DNA of 64,000 bases from Zestomonas insulae (GTDB lineage: Bacteria > Pseudomonadota > Gammaproteobacteria > Pseudomonadales > Pseudomonadaceae): NCBI RefSeq assembly GCF_016901015.1, contig NZ_JAFEUP010000003.1, positions 682,001 through 746,000 on the forward strand. Direction: 5' to 3'. Below are positions 54,383 through 62,399 of this stretch, in pieces. The notes under the pieces are model-generated. The model was given only the letters and a program-made list of their open reading frames with translations. It made no database searches and had not been told where the DNA came from. The position numbers and the translations under genes were made by a program. How positions within the stretch are numbered: the stretch's first letter is position 1; each line of letters starts with the position of its first letter.

Positions 54383-54964
54383 ATGGCCGCGAAGAAAATT
54401 CTCATGCTTGTCGGCGACTACGTCGAAGACTACGAGGTCATGGTGCCGTTTCAGGCCCTGCAGATGGTTGGTCACATCGTGCATGCGGTGTGCCCGGACA
54501 AGAGCGCCGGGCAGACCGTGCGCACCGCGATCCACGATTTCGAGGGCGACCAGACCTACAGCGAGAAGCCCGGCCACAACTTCGCCCTGAACTACGACTT
54601 CGCCAAGGTCCAGGCCGAGTCCTACGACGCCCTGGTGGTGCCCGGTGGCCGTTCGCCGGAGTACCTGCGCCTGAACGCCAAGGTGCTGGAGCTGGTGCAG
54701 GCCTTCGATCGCGCCAACAAGCCGATCGCCGCGGTCTGCCACGGCGCCCAGCTGCTCGCCGCCGCCGGCGTGCTCAAGGGCCGCGAGTGCAGCGCCTATC
54801 CGGCCTGCGGCCCGGAAGTGGTGCTGGCCGGCGGCGAGTATGTCGCGCTCGATGTGACCAGCGCCCACGTCGAAGGCAACCTGGTCACCGCGCCGGCCTG
54901 GCCGGCCCACCCGACCTGGCTGGCCGCCTTCCTTGCCGTGCTCGGCACCAAGATCAACTTGTAA
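54383..54964 (+). CDS. DJ-1/PfpI family protein
   Basis: A 193-aa cytoplasmic protein with the class I glutamine amidotransferase-like fold: acidic Glu in [20 protein letters not shown], and the nucleophile elbow [12 protein letters not shown] (C119, H120). Members are deglycase/glyoxalase III, chaperone or protease-like; which applies is unknown. GATAAT at 54344-54349 could be its -10. The TAA stop doubles as the left target-site duplication of a MITE. Confidence 0.88.
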   Translation: MAAKKILMLVGDYVEDYEVMVPFQALQMVGHIVHAVCPDKSAGQTVRTAIHDFEGDQTYSEKPGHNFALNYDFAKVQAESYDALVVPGGRSPEYLRLNAKVLELVQAFDRANKPIAAVCHGAQLLAAAGVLKGRECSAYPACGPEVVLAGGEYVALDVTSAHVEGNLVTAPAWPAHPTWLAAFLAVLGTKINL

Positions 54965-55106
54965 GAACCTGTTTACGATCTGCTGCGCGTCGGTCATACG
55001 GCGTTGAAATTGGGCTCAGAATGCTCATTTACAACACGTAAACTGCGCTTCTTCGCCCGATTTCGCCTTGTCTGACCCTAGCTCGCGAGATCGTAAACAG
55101 TTCTAA
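54962..55106. mobile_element. MITE of IS5-like type with TAA target duplication
   Basis: Element 54965-55103 (139 bp) with terminal inverted repeats GAACCTGTTTACGATCT (left, 54965-54981) and AGATCGTAAACAGTTC (right, 55088-55103), which pair except for one extra C. TAA flanks both ends (54962-54964 and 55104-55106), a 3-bp duplication as made by some IS5-family transposases. No transposase is inside, so it would need one in trans. Confidence 0.85.
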
Positions 55107-55159
55107 GCGCTGTACTGCTCGCCAGCCGGCGAGCGGCCGCCCGTCGCGAGGACCGTCGC

Positions 55160-55471
55160 ATGTGCGAGCTCTACGTCAAGGCCGATCCGATTCTCTACGA
55201 GTCGCGCTCGCGCTCGCTGCGCATCAACGGCGTGGTCACCACGCTGCGCCTGGAAAACCAGTTCTGGGACATCCTGCGCGAGATCGCCGAGGTCGACGGC
55301 ATGACCACCAACCAGCTGATCAGCAAGCTGTACCAGGAGGTCATGGATTACCGCGGTGAAGTAGTCAATTTCGCCTCGTTCCTGCGCGTCAGCTGCACGC
55401 GCTACCTGGCCCAGCGCCGCGAGCGGCCGGCCGAGGTCACCCGTTTGACGGTGCGAACCAGCGGCGGCTGA
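55160..55471 (+). CDS. Ribbon-helix-helix domain protein
   Basis: 103 aa: a short N-terminal strand (LRINGVVTTLRLENQFWDILREIAEVDGMTTNQLISKLYQEVMDYR) fits an RHH_4-type DNA-binding fold in which the strand pairs in a dimer. A basic tail (RYLAQRRERPAE) follows. Could be a small transcription regulator; the target is unknown. GCGAGGA lies 8 nt before ATG 55160. Its promoter region has been replaced or separated by the MITE, which ends 54 bp upstream. Confidence 0.78.
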   Translation: MCELYVKADPILYESRSRSLRINGVVTTLRLENQFWDILREIAEVDGMTTNQLISKLYQEVMDYRGEVVNFASFLRVSCTRYLAQRRERPAEVTRLTVRTSGG

Positions 55472-55521
55472 GGGTGGTCTAGGCTGTGGAGAGTCATCGC
55501 ACGCCACTTCCGGAGGGCCCC

Positions 55522-55758
55522 ATGGACACATCGATTCCGCACAGCCTGGCCAATCTGTTCGAACAGCTCGGCCTGCGCGCCGATCCGGCGAGCATTGACG
55601 CCTTTATCGGCAGCCATCGCCTGAAACCCGGGCAGGCCATCGCCGAGGGCGAGTTTTGGTCGCCCGCCCAGGCCACCTTCCTGCGCGAGTCGCTGCAGGA
55701 CGATTCGGACTGGGCCGAGGAAGTCGACGAACTGGCGGTGCGCCTCGGCGCGAGCTGA
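55522..55758 (+). CDS. DUF2789 family protein
   Basis: 78 aa, the exact family size (MDTSIPHSLANLFEQLGLRADPASIDAFI...EGEFWSPAQATFLRESLQDDSDWAEEVDELAVRLG). Small, acidic, helical and soluble; function unknown. CGGAGGG lies 6 nt before ATG 55522. A terminator follows. Confidence 0.85.
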   Translation: MDTSIPHSLANLFEQLGLRADPASIDAFIGSHRLKPGQAIAEGEFWSPAQATFLRESLQDDSDWAEEVDELAVRLGAS

Positions 55759-55781
55759 ACCGCGCGGCATCAAGCAGGCAT

Positions 55782-55811
55782 GAAAAAGCCCGGCACTTGG
55801 CCGGGCTTTTC
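55782..55811. terminator. Bidirectional terminator DUF2789 / fumarase
   Basis: GAAAAAGCCCGGC stem with GCCGGGCTTTTC, loop ACTTG-like, between convergent genes. Confidence 0.92.
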
Positions 55812-55829
55812 GTTACCGCGAGCAGCGAT

Positions 55830-57353
55830 TTACTTCACTTCCACCGCCAGGCTTTCGGCGATCTTCTTGTTCCAGATCGCCGGGCCGGTGATGTGCACCG
55901 ATTCGCCCTTGGTGTCGACGGCCACGGTGACCGGCATGTCCTTCACTTCGAACTCGTAGATCGCTTCCATGCCCAGTTCGGCGAAGGCCAGCACCTTGGA
56001 CTTCTTGATCGCCTGGGCGACCAGGTAGGCGGCGCCGCCGACGGCCATCAGGTACACGGCCTTGTTGTCCTTGATCGCGTCGATGGCGATCGGGCCGCGC
56101 TCGGACTTGCCGATCATGCCGAGCAGACCGGTCTGCTCGAGGATCTGTCGGGTGAACTTGTCCATCCGCGTCGCGGTGGTCGGGCCGGCCGGGCCGACCA
56201 CTTCGTCACCGACCGGATCGACCGGGCCGACGTAGTAGATGAAGCGGCCTTTCAGGTCGACCGGCAGTTCTTCGCCCTTGTTGAGCATGTCGACCATGCG
56301 CTTGTGCGCGGCGTCGCGGCCGGTGAGCATCTTGCCGTTGAGCAGCACGGTCTCGCCCGGCTTCCAGCTCTGCACGTCTTCCGGGGTCAGGGTGTCGAGG
56401 TCGACGCGACGCGCGCTCGGGCCGGCTTCCCAGACGATTTCCGGGTAGGCGTCCAGCGACGGCGCTTCCAGCTCGGCCGGGCCGCTGCCGTCGAGCACGA
56501 AGTGCGCGTGGCGGGTGGCGGCGCAGTTGGGGATCATGCACACCGGCAGCGAGGCGGCGTGGGTCGGGTAGTCCATGATCTTCACGTCGAGCACGGTGGT
56601 CAGGCCGCCCAGGCCCTGGGCGCCGATGCCCAGCTGGTTGACCTTGTCGAACAGCTCGAGGCGCATTTCCTCGATCTTGTTCTGCGGGCCACGGGCCTTC
56701 AGTTCGTGGATGTCGATGTGCTCCATGAGCACTTCCTTGGCCATCACCGCGGCCTTCTCGGCGGTACCGCCGATGCCGATGCCGAGCATGCCCGGCGGGC
56801 ACCAGCCGGCGCCCATGGTCGGCACGGTCTTCAGCACCCAGTCGACGATCGAGTCGGACGGGTTGAGCATGGCCATCTTCGACTTGTTCTCCGAACCGCC
56901 TCCCTTCGCCGCGACGTCCACTTCGACCTTGTCGCCGGGGACGATCGAGTAGTGGATCACCGCCGGGGTGTTGTCCTTGGTGTTCTTCCGCGCTCCGGCC
57001 GGGTCGGCGAGGATCGAGGCACGCAGGACGTTTTCCGGCAGGTTGTAGGCGCGGCGCACGCCCTCGTTGATCATGTCGTCGACGCTCATGGTTGCACCAT
57101 CCCAGCGCACATCCATGCCGACCTTGACGAACACGGTGACGATACCGGTGTCCTGGCAGATCGGCCGGTGGCCGGTGGCGCACATGCGCGAGTTGATCAG
57201 GATCTGCGCCATCGAGTCGCGCGCGGCTGGCGACTCCTCACGCAGGTATGCCTCGTGCATGGCCTGGATGAAGTCGACGGGGTGGTAATAGGAAATGAAC
57301 TGCAGGGCGTCGGCGACGCTCTGAATCAGGTCATCCTGCTTGATCACGGTCAT
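55830..57353 (-). CDS. fumA: Fumarate hydratase, class I (4Fe-4S)
   Basis: A 507-aa homodimeric, oxygen-labile fumarase that hydrates fumarate to malate in the TCA cycle. Cluster Cys are visible in the CATGHRPICQDTGIVTVF region, in TMGAGWCPPGMLGIGIGG and in MIPNCAATRHAHF; the C-terminal beta domain has the GRDAAHKRM active-site motif. Size and motifs fit class I, not FumC. ATG 57353 has GAGGAG upstream. TATACT (complement of 57458-57463) is a candidate -10 for it. Confidence 0.93.
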   Translation of the reverse strand: MTVIKQDDLIQSVADALQFISYYHPVDFIQAMHEAYLREESPAARDSMAQILINSRMCATGHRPICQDTGIVTVFVKVGMDVRWDGATMSVDDMINEGVRRAYNLPENVLRASILADPAGARKNTKDNTPAVIHYSIVPGDKVEVDVAAKGGGSENKSKMAMLNPSDSIVDWVLKTVPTMGAGWCPPGMLGIGIGGTAEKAAVMAKEVLMEHIDIHELKARGPQNKIEEMRLELFDKVNQLGIGAQGLGGLTTVLDVKIMDYPTHAASLPVCMIPNCAATRHAHFVLDGSGPAELEAPSLDAYPEIVWEAGPSARRVDLDTLTPEDVQSWKPGETVLLNGKMLTGRDAAHKRMVDMLNKGEELPVDLKGRFIYYVGPVDPVGDEVVGPAGPTTATRMDKFTRQILEQTGLLGMIGKSERGPIAIDAIKDNKAVYLMAVGGAAYLVAQAIKKSKVLAFAELGMEAIYEFEVKDMPVTVAVDTKGESVHITGPAIWNKKIAESLAVEVK

Positions 57354-57506
57354 GGGGCGCGCTCCTCTCTGTAAAGCGGGAATTTCGACGCCGGAACATC
57401 TGCAGATGCTGTCGCAGCCGGAGCGCGGCGTTCTAATCGCGGGAAAAAAGGCGCGGCAGTATACCGCGCTTGGCGGAGCAGGGCACAGCGGGCGACGACC
57501 GACCTT

Positions 57507-57521
57507 GGTCGATGATCGACC
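57507..57521. promoter_or_regulatory. Palindrome in fumarase/sadC divergent gap
   Basis: GGTCGATGATCGACC (15 bp, perfect around one central base) with an extra T-A pair outside, in the 250-bp gap. A second palindrome GTGATCAC lies at 57553-57560. Either may be an operator; I cannot name the protein. Confidence 0.4.
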
Positions 57522-57590
57522 ATAACCGACCACCGGGCGAGCTAGGCATTTCGTGATCACAAAGGTACATTGGCATCAACGTGCCAGTAC

Positions 57591-57603
57591 GGGATGGAAC
57601 CCC
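57591..57603 (+). promoter_or_regulatory. GGA-loop hairpin over the sadC ribosome site
   Basis: GGG-ATGGAA-CCC lies directly before ATG 57604, giving a 3-bp stem with a hexaloop containing GGA. This resembles an RsmA/CsrA-binding site at the Shine-Dalgarno sequence. The stem is short. Confidence 0.35.
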
Positions 57604-58731
57604 ATGAGTCCAGGCAGTCCACAGGTAAAACGGCAGGCCTTGCAGGGCTTGCTGATGAAGCGCTTCGGCATGGCGGTGGCGACCTATGGACTGGCGTTGC
57701 TGCTGTTCTGGCTGGCGGTATTCAGCGACCTCAATCGCCTCGGCCTGCAGGCCGCGCTGGTGATCACCGCGCTGGTGGTGGCCAGCCAGGCGCTGTTCTT
57801 CTTCCTCTTCGTCAGCGGGCGCAACCAGCGTTTCGCCGACTCCAGCCTGACCGAGCCGCAGGTGCTCACCGCGCTGGTCTGGCACACCTACCTGCTCGCC
57901 CAACTGGATGCCGGCCGCGGCACCATGCTGGTGATGTACGTGGTGATCCTGCTGTTCGGCGTGTTCCAGTTGCAGCCGCGGGTGTTCGTGCGCTGTGCGG
58001 CGTTGGCGTTCATCGGCTTCAGCGGGGTCAACCTGTGGGAGTGGTGGCAGGGTGAGCTGGGCAGCCCGGCGCTGGCGCTGGTGCAGGAGGCGGTGCTGTT
58101 TCTGGTGCTGACCTGGCTGAGCCTGTTCGCTTCCTATGTGCAGAGCATGCGCCAGCGCATGCGCCAGCGCCGCTTCGCCCTGCAGGCCCACCAGGACACG
58201 CTGCGCGGCATGATGCGTCAGCTCGAGGACCTGGTGGCCACCGACGAGCTGACCGGGCTGTTCAACCGCCGGCACTTCCTGCGCCTCGCCGAACGCGAGC
58301 AGAGCAGCCTGCTGCCCGGCCGGCAGCACGGCCTGGCGCTGATCGACCTCGACCACTTCAAGCGCATCAACGATCAGCACGGGCACGCCGCCGGCGACCG
58401 GGTGCTGCAGACCTTCGCCGCGGTGGCCAGCGCCTGCCTGCGCGATGGCGACATCCTCGCCCGCTACGGCGGCGAAGAGTTCGTCCTGCTGCTGCCGGAC
58501 ACCGACGCCGACCAGTTCACCGCCTGCTGCGAGCGTCTGCGCGAGGCCTTTGCCGGCGCCGAGCCGGTGGGCGTGGCGGTGGAGCAGCTCAGCCTGTCGG
58601 TGGGCATGACCCTGCTGGGGCTCGGCGACGACCTCGACGAGGCCCTGCAACGCGCCGACCAGGCGCTCTACCGGGCCAAGCGCAGCGGGCGCAACCGCTG
58701 CGATGCGGCGTGGGAGAACAGCAGTGCCTGA
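57604..58731 (+). CDS. sadC: Membrane diguanylate cyclase SadC
   Basis: A 375-aa protein with about six TM helices (residues 20-180) and a C-terminal GGDEF domain (205-370) with an intact catalytic GGEEF (289-293) and a product-inhibition I-site R280-x-x-D283 five residues before it. It makes c-di-GMP from two GTP and promotes attachment; in P. aeruginosa SadC and BifA act oppositely on surface behaviour. ATG 57604 has GGATGGAA before it. The next gene starts inside its last codons (8-bp overlap). Confidence 0.9.
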   Translation: MSPGSPQVKRQALQGLLMKRFGMAVATYGLALLLFWLAVFSDLNRLGLQAALVITALVVASQALFFFLFVSGRNQRFADSSLTEPQVLTALVWHTYLLAQLDAGRGTMLVMYVVILLFGVFQLQPRVFVRCAALAFIGFSGVNLWEWWQGELGSPALALVQEAVLFLVLTWLSLFASYVQSMRQRMRQRRFALQAHQDTLRGMMRQLEDLVATDELTGLFNRRHFLRLAEREQSSLLPGRQHGLALIDLDHFKRINDQHGHAAGDRVLQTFAAVASACLRDGDILARYGGEEFVLLLPDTDADQFTACCERLREAFAGAEPVGVAVEQLSLSVGMTLLGLGDDLDEALQRADQALYRAKRSGRNRCDAAWENSSA

Positions 58732-59662
58732 GCTGCGTGCCGGCGGCCGCTCCTGGGCCGTGGCGAGCGGCAGCAACCTGCTCGACAGCCTCAATAGTGC
58801 CGGCTGCGCGGTGCCCTACAGCTGCCGCGCCGGCAGTTGCCACGCCTGCCTGGTGCGCTGCAGCGCCGGTGCGCCGCTGGACGCCAAGCCCGAGGCGCTG
58901 GATGCCGCACGCCGCGCGGACGGCTGGCGCCTGGCCTGTCAGTGCCAGGTGGTCGACGACCTCACCGTGGAACTCTTCGATCCGCTGCGCGACGGCCTGC
59001 CGGCGCGCGTCGAGGCCTGCGACTGGCTGAGCCCCACCGTACTGCGCCTGCGTCTGCACGCCGATCGGCCGCTGCGCTACCGCGCTGGCCAGCACCTGGT
59101 GCTGTGGAGCGCCAGCGGCGTAGCGCGGCCCTATTCGCTGGCCAGCCTGCCCGGCGAAGACCCCTGGCTGGAGTTTCACCTCGACTGCCGCCTGCCGGGC
59201 ACGTTCTGCGACGCGGCCCGCCAGCTGCAGGTCGGCGATGCGCTGCGTCTCGGCGAACTGCGCGGCGGGGCGCTGCACTACGACCCCGACTGGCAGCAGC
59301 GGCCGCTCTGGCTGCTCGCCGCCGGCACCGGCCTGGCGCCGCTCTGGGGCCTGCTGCGCGAGGCGCTGCGCCAGGAGCATCAGGGCCCGATCCGCCTGCT
59401 GCACCTGGCCCGCGAGCCGGCCGAGCACTACCTTGCCGAGCCGCTGCAGACGCTCGCCGCCCGCCATCCGAACCTGCACGTCGAGTTGCTGCACGGGGCC
59501 GAGCTGCCGGCGGCAATGGCCGATCTGCGACTTGTCTCGCGGCAAACGATCGCCTTACTCTGCGGTCATCCCGGTAGTGTGGAAAGCTTCGCGCGCCGGC
59601 TCTACCTGGCCGGCTTGCCGCGCAATCAGCAGCTCGCCGACGTGTTCCTGCCCCACGCCTAG
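58724..59662 (+). CDS. 2Fe-2S ferredoxin-type oxidoreductase
   Basis: 312 aa. The N-terminal plant-type ferredoxin domain has C-x4-C-x2-C (SCRAGSCHAC, about residues 32-41) and a fourth Cys about 30 residues later (LACQC). An FNR-like module follows with the FAD motif RPYSLAS and the NAD-binding AAGTGLAPLWGLL. It should move electrons from NAD(P)H to a partner oxygenase or reductase; no partner is nearby. The GTG start at 58724 lies in the sadC 3' end with GGGAGAA upstream, so translation is coupled. Confidence 0.87.
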   Translation: MPELRAGGRSWAVASGSNLLDSLNSAGCAVPYSCRAGSCHACLVRCSAGAPLDAKPEALDAARRADGWRLACQCQVVDDLTVELFDPLRDGLPARVEACDWLSPTVLRLRLHADRPLRYRAGQHLVLWSASGVARPYSLASLPGEDPWLEFHLDCRLPGTFCDAARQLQVGDALRLGELRGGALHYDPDWQQRPLWLLAAGTGLAPLWGLLREALRQEHQGPIRLLHLAREPAEHYLAEPLQTLAARHPNLHVELLHGAELPAAMADLRLVSRQTIALLCGHPGSVESFARRLYLAGLPRNQQLADVFLPHA

Positions 59663-59692
59663 GCCGGCGCCTGCCGCCGGCAGGAGAACCGC

Positions 59693-59986
59693 ATGACCGC
59701 CTACGTTCTGGCACAACTGCGCTTCACCGATCGCGCGGCCTACAACCGCTACCAGACCGGTTTCATGGAGGTGTTCCGCCGCTTCGAGGGGCGCCTGCTG
59801 GCGGCCGACGAGCGGCCGGCGGTGCTGGAAGGGGAATGGCAGCGCGACAAGGTGGTGCTGATGGCGTTTCCCGACGAGGCAGCGGCGCGCCGTTTTGCCG
59901 AGTCACCGGAATACCAGGCAATCTCCGTGGACCGTCGGGCCGGCGCTGACACGCTGTCCCTGCTGGTGCACGGGCTCGATATCTAG
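59693..59986 (+). CDS. DUF1330 family protein
   Basis: 97 aa, dimeric alpha+beta barrel (ferredoxin-like) fold: MTAYVLAQLRFTDRAAYNRYQTGFMEVFRRFEGRLLAADERPAVLEGEW, SPEYQAISVDRRAGADTLSLLVHG. Members are small proteins of unknown role. It lies 30 bp after the ferredoxin reductase and 29 bp before the enoyl-CoA hydratase, in one likely operon. Confidence 0.88.
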   Translation: MTAYVLAQLRFTDRAAYNRYQTGFMEVFRRFEGRLLAADERPAVLEGEWQRDKVVLMAFPDEAAARRFAESPEYQAISVDRRAGADTLSLLVHGLDI

Positions 59987-60015
59987 AACAAGAACGCAAT
60001 CGCTTTGGAGTTGGA

Positions 60016-60789
60016 ATGAACGAACACGTACTGGTCGACCGCGCCGAGGGCATCCTGACCCTGCGCATGAACCGCCTGGACAAGAAGAACGCGCTGACCC
60101 GCGACATGTACAACCGCATGGCCGAAGTGCTGGAGCAGGCGCAGGACGATCGCGCGGTGCGCGTGGTGCTGATCCAGGGCGATGCGCAGTGCTTCTCCAG
60201 CGGCAACGACCTCGGCGATTTCATGCAGGCCGCCAGCGGCAACCTGGACAACTCGGTGCTGCGCTTCATGCATGCGCTGTTCGACTTCGAGAAGCCGGTG
60301 GTCGCTGCGGTGGCCGGTCCGGCCGTGGGCATCGGCACCACCATGCTGCTGCACTGCGACCTGGTCTACGTGGCCCGCGACGCGCGGCTGAAGATGCCCT
60401 TCGTCAACCTCGGCCTGTGCCCGGAGTACGGCTCCAGCCTGATCCTGCCGCGTCTGGTCGGTCAGGCGCGCGCCACCCAACTGCTGATGCTCGGCGAGGA
60501 GTTCAACGGCGAGCAGGCCGCCGCCTGGGGCATCGCCAACGAGGCGCTGGCGGACGGCGCGGCGACCCTGGCCAAGGCCAACGAGATGGCGCGGCGCTTC
60601 CTCGCCCTGGCGCCGTCGGCGGTCGAGCTGAGCAAGCGGCTGATGCGCGCCCCGGGGCGTGACGAGCTGCGCCGGGTGATCGCCGAAGAGGGCGAACTGT
60701 TCGGTCAGCGCCTGCGCTCGCCGGAGGCCGCCGAGGCGATGACCGCGTTCATGCAGCGCCGCGCGCCGGACTTCGCCAAGTTCGCCTGA
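60016..60789 (+). CDS. Enoyl-CoA hydratase/isomerase family protein
   Basis: A 257-aa crotonase-fold protein with LRMNRLDKKNALTRDMYNRMAEVLEQA, the oxyanion-hole residues in FSSGNDLGDF and AGPAVGIGTTMLLHCDLVYVA. A catalytic Glu in the usual IPGGGGTQ position is replaced here by LGLCPEYGSSLILP, so it may act as an isomerase or hydratase on a non-standard substrate. The C-terminal helix (ALAPSAVELSKRLM) is complete. A terminator follows. Confidence 0.85.
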   Translation: MNEHVLVDRAEGILTLRMNRLDKKNALTRDMYNRMAEVLEQAQDDRAVRVVLIQGDAQCFSSGNDLGDFMQAASGNLDNSVLRFMHALFDFEKPVVAAVAGPAVGIGTTMLLHCDLVYVARDARLKMPFVNLGLCPEYGSSLILPRLVGQARATQLLMLGEEFNGEQAAAWGIANEALADGAATLAKANEMARRFLALAPSAVELSKRLMRAPGRDELRRVIAEEGELFGQRLRSPEAAEAMTAFMQRRAPDFAKFA

Positions 60790-60802
60790 ACCCGTCGCGC
60801 AT

Positions 60803-60833
60803 AAAAAAGGCCGCTCGAATGAGCGGCCTTTTG
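60803..60833. terminator. Bidirectional terminator ECH / pykA
   Basis: AAAAAAGGCCGCTC stem with GAGCGGCCTTTT, loop GAAT, between convergent genes. Confidence 0.92.
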
Positions 60834-60847
60834 CATGGCACCGAGGC

Positions 60848-62299
60848 TTACACCAGCGGATCGCCGACGTGGAGGATCTTCATGGTGTTGGTGCCACCGG
60901 TGGTGTGGTAGCTGTCGCCCTTGGTCAGGATCACCCAGTCACCCGGCTGCACCACGCCGCGCTTGAGCAGTTCGTCGACCGCGGCCTGGCTGACCTTGTC
61001 CGCCGGTAGTGCGGCCGGATCGAACGGTACGGTCTGCACGCCACGGAACATCGCCACGCGGGCTTGGGTTTCGCGGTGCGGCGAGAAGGCGAAGATCGGC
61101 ACCGACGAGCGGATGCGCGACATCACCAGCGGGCTGTAACCGCTCTCGGTGAGGCTGATGATCGCCTTGACGCCGGGGAAGTGGTTGGCGGTGTACATGG
61201 TCGCCAGCGCCACGCTCTGGTCGCAGCGCTCGAAAGCCTGACCGAGGCGGTGGCTGGATTTCTGGCTGGTCGGGTGCTTTTCCGCACCGAGGCAGATGCG
61301 CGCCATGGCCTGCACCGCTTCCACCGGGTACTCGCCGGCGGCGCTCTCGGCGGAGAGCATCACCGCGTCGGTGTAGTCGAGCACCGCGTTGGCCACGTCG
61401 GAGACTTCCGCGCGAGTCGGCATCGGGCTGTGGATCATCGATTCCATCATCTGCGTGGCGGTGATCACCGCCTTGTTGTAGCGCCGTGCGTGGAGAATGA
61501 TCTTCTTCTGGATGCCGACCAGCTCGGCGTCGCCGATTTCCACACCGAGGTCGCCGCGCGCCACCATCACCGCGTCGCTGGCACGGATCAGGCCGTCGAG
61601 CGCCTCGTCATCGGCCACCGCTTCGGCGCGTTCGATCTTCGCCACCAGCCAGGCGGTGCCGCCGGCCTCGTCGCGCAGACGGCGCGCCAGTTCCATATCC
61701 GCCGCGTCACGCGGGAAGGACACCGCGAGGTAGTCCAGTTCCATCTCGGCGGCGAGCTTGATGTCGGCCTTGTCCTTGGCGGTCAGCGCCGGTGCGGTGA
61801 GCCCGCCGCCGCGGCGGTTGATGCCCTTGTGGTCGGACAGCGGGCCGCCGATCAGCACCACGCAGTGCAGTTCGTCGGCGGTGACGCGTTCGACGCGCAT
61901 CACCACGCGACCGTCGTCGAGCAGCAGCTCGTCATCGACCTTGCAGTCCTTGACCAGGTCCGGGTAGTCGATGCCGACCACTTCCTGGTTGCCGGCGTCG
62001 CGCGGGTGGGTGACCGAGAAGCGGAAGCGGTCGCCGACATTCAGTTCGATGCGCTTGCCGGCGAACTTGGCGATGCGGATCTTCGGCCCCTGCAGGTCGC
62101 CGAGCAGGGCGACGTGGCGGCCGTGCTTGGCGGCCAGTTCGCGGACCAGCCGTGCGCGGGCTTTGTGCTCTTCGGGCGAGCCGTGCGAGAAGTTCAGGCG
62201 GGCGACGTCGAGGCCGGCGAGGATCAGCTGTTCGAGGACTTCGGGCGAGTTGCTGGATGGGCCGAGGGTGGCGACGATCTTGGTACGGCGGAAGGTCAT
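60848..62299 (-). CDS. pykA: Pyruvate kinase (type II, PykA)
   Basis: A 483-aa homotetrameric enzyme that converts PEP and ADP to pyruvate and ATP. It has MTFRRTKIVATLGPSSNS, the catalytic motif VAKIERAEAV, MVARGDLGVEIG, ATQMMESMIHSPMPTRAEVSDVANAVLDYTDAVMLSAESAAGEYPVE and a full C-terminal regulatory domain. It resembles the AMP-activated PykA group. No close regulator is visible. The 100-bp gap upstream (62300-62399) contains nothing recognised. Confidence 0.96.
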   Translation of the reverse strand: MTFRRTKIVATLGPSSNSPEVLEQLILAGLDVARLNFSHGSPEEHKARARLVRELAAKHGRHVALLGDLQGPKIRIAKFAGKRIELNVGDRFRFSVTHPRDAGNQEVVGIDYPDLVKDCKVDDELLLDDGRVVMRVERVTADELHCVVLIGGPLSDHKGINRRGGGLTAPALTAKDKADIKLAAEMELDYLAVSFPRDAADMELARRLRDEAGGTAWLVAKIERAEAVADDEALDGLIRASDAVMVARGDLGVEIGDAELVGIQKKIILHARRYNKAVITATQMMESMIHSPMPTRAEVSDVANAVLDYTDAVMLSAESAAGEYPVEAVQAMARICLGAEKHPTSQKSSHRLGQAFERCDQSVALATMYTANHFPGVKAIISLTESGYSPLVMSRIRSSVPIFAFSPHRETQARVAMFRGVQTVPFDPAALPADKVSQAAVDELLKRGVVQPGDWVILTKGDSYHTTGGTNTMKILHVGDPLV

Positions 62300-62399
62300 G
62301 CGGGGAACTCCAGGTTAGAGCAGACCCCGAGGCTACACCCGGTTTCCCCTGTAGTCATGCGTGCGGCGAACTACCTTTGCGCGCACCCGCTCAAGGCGC

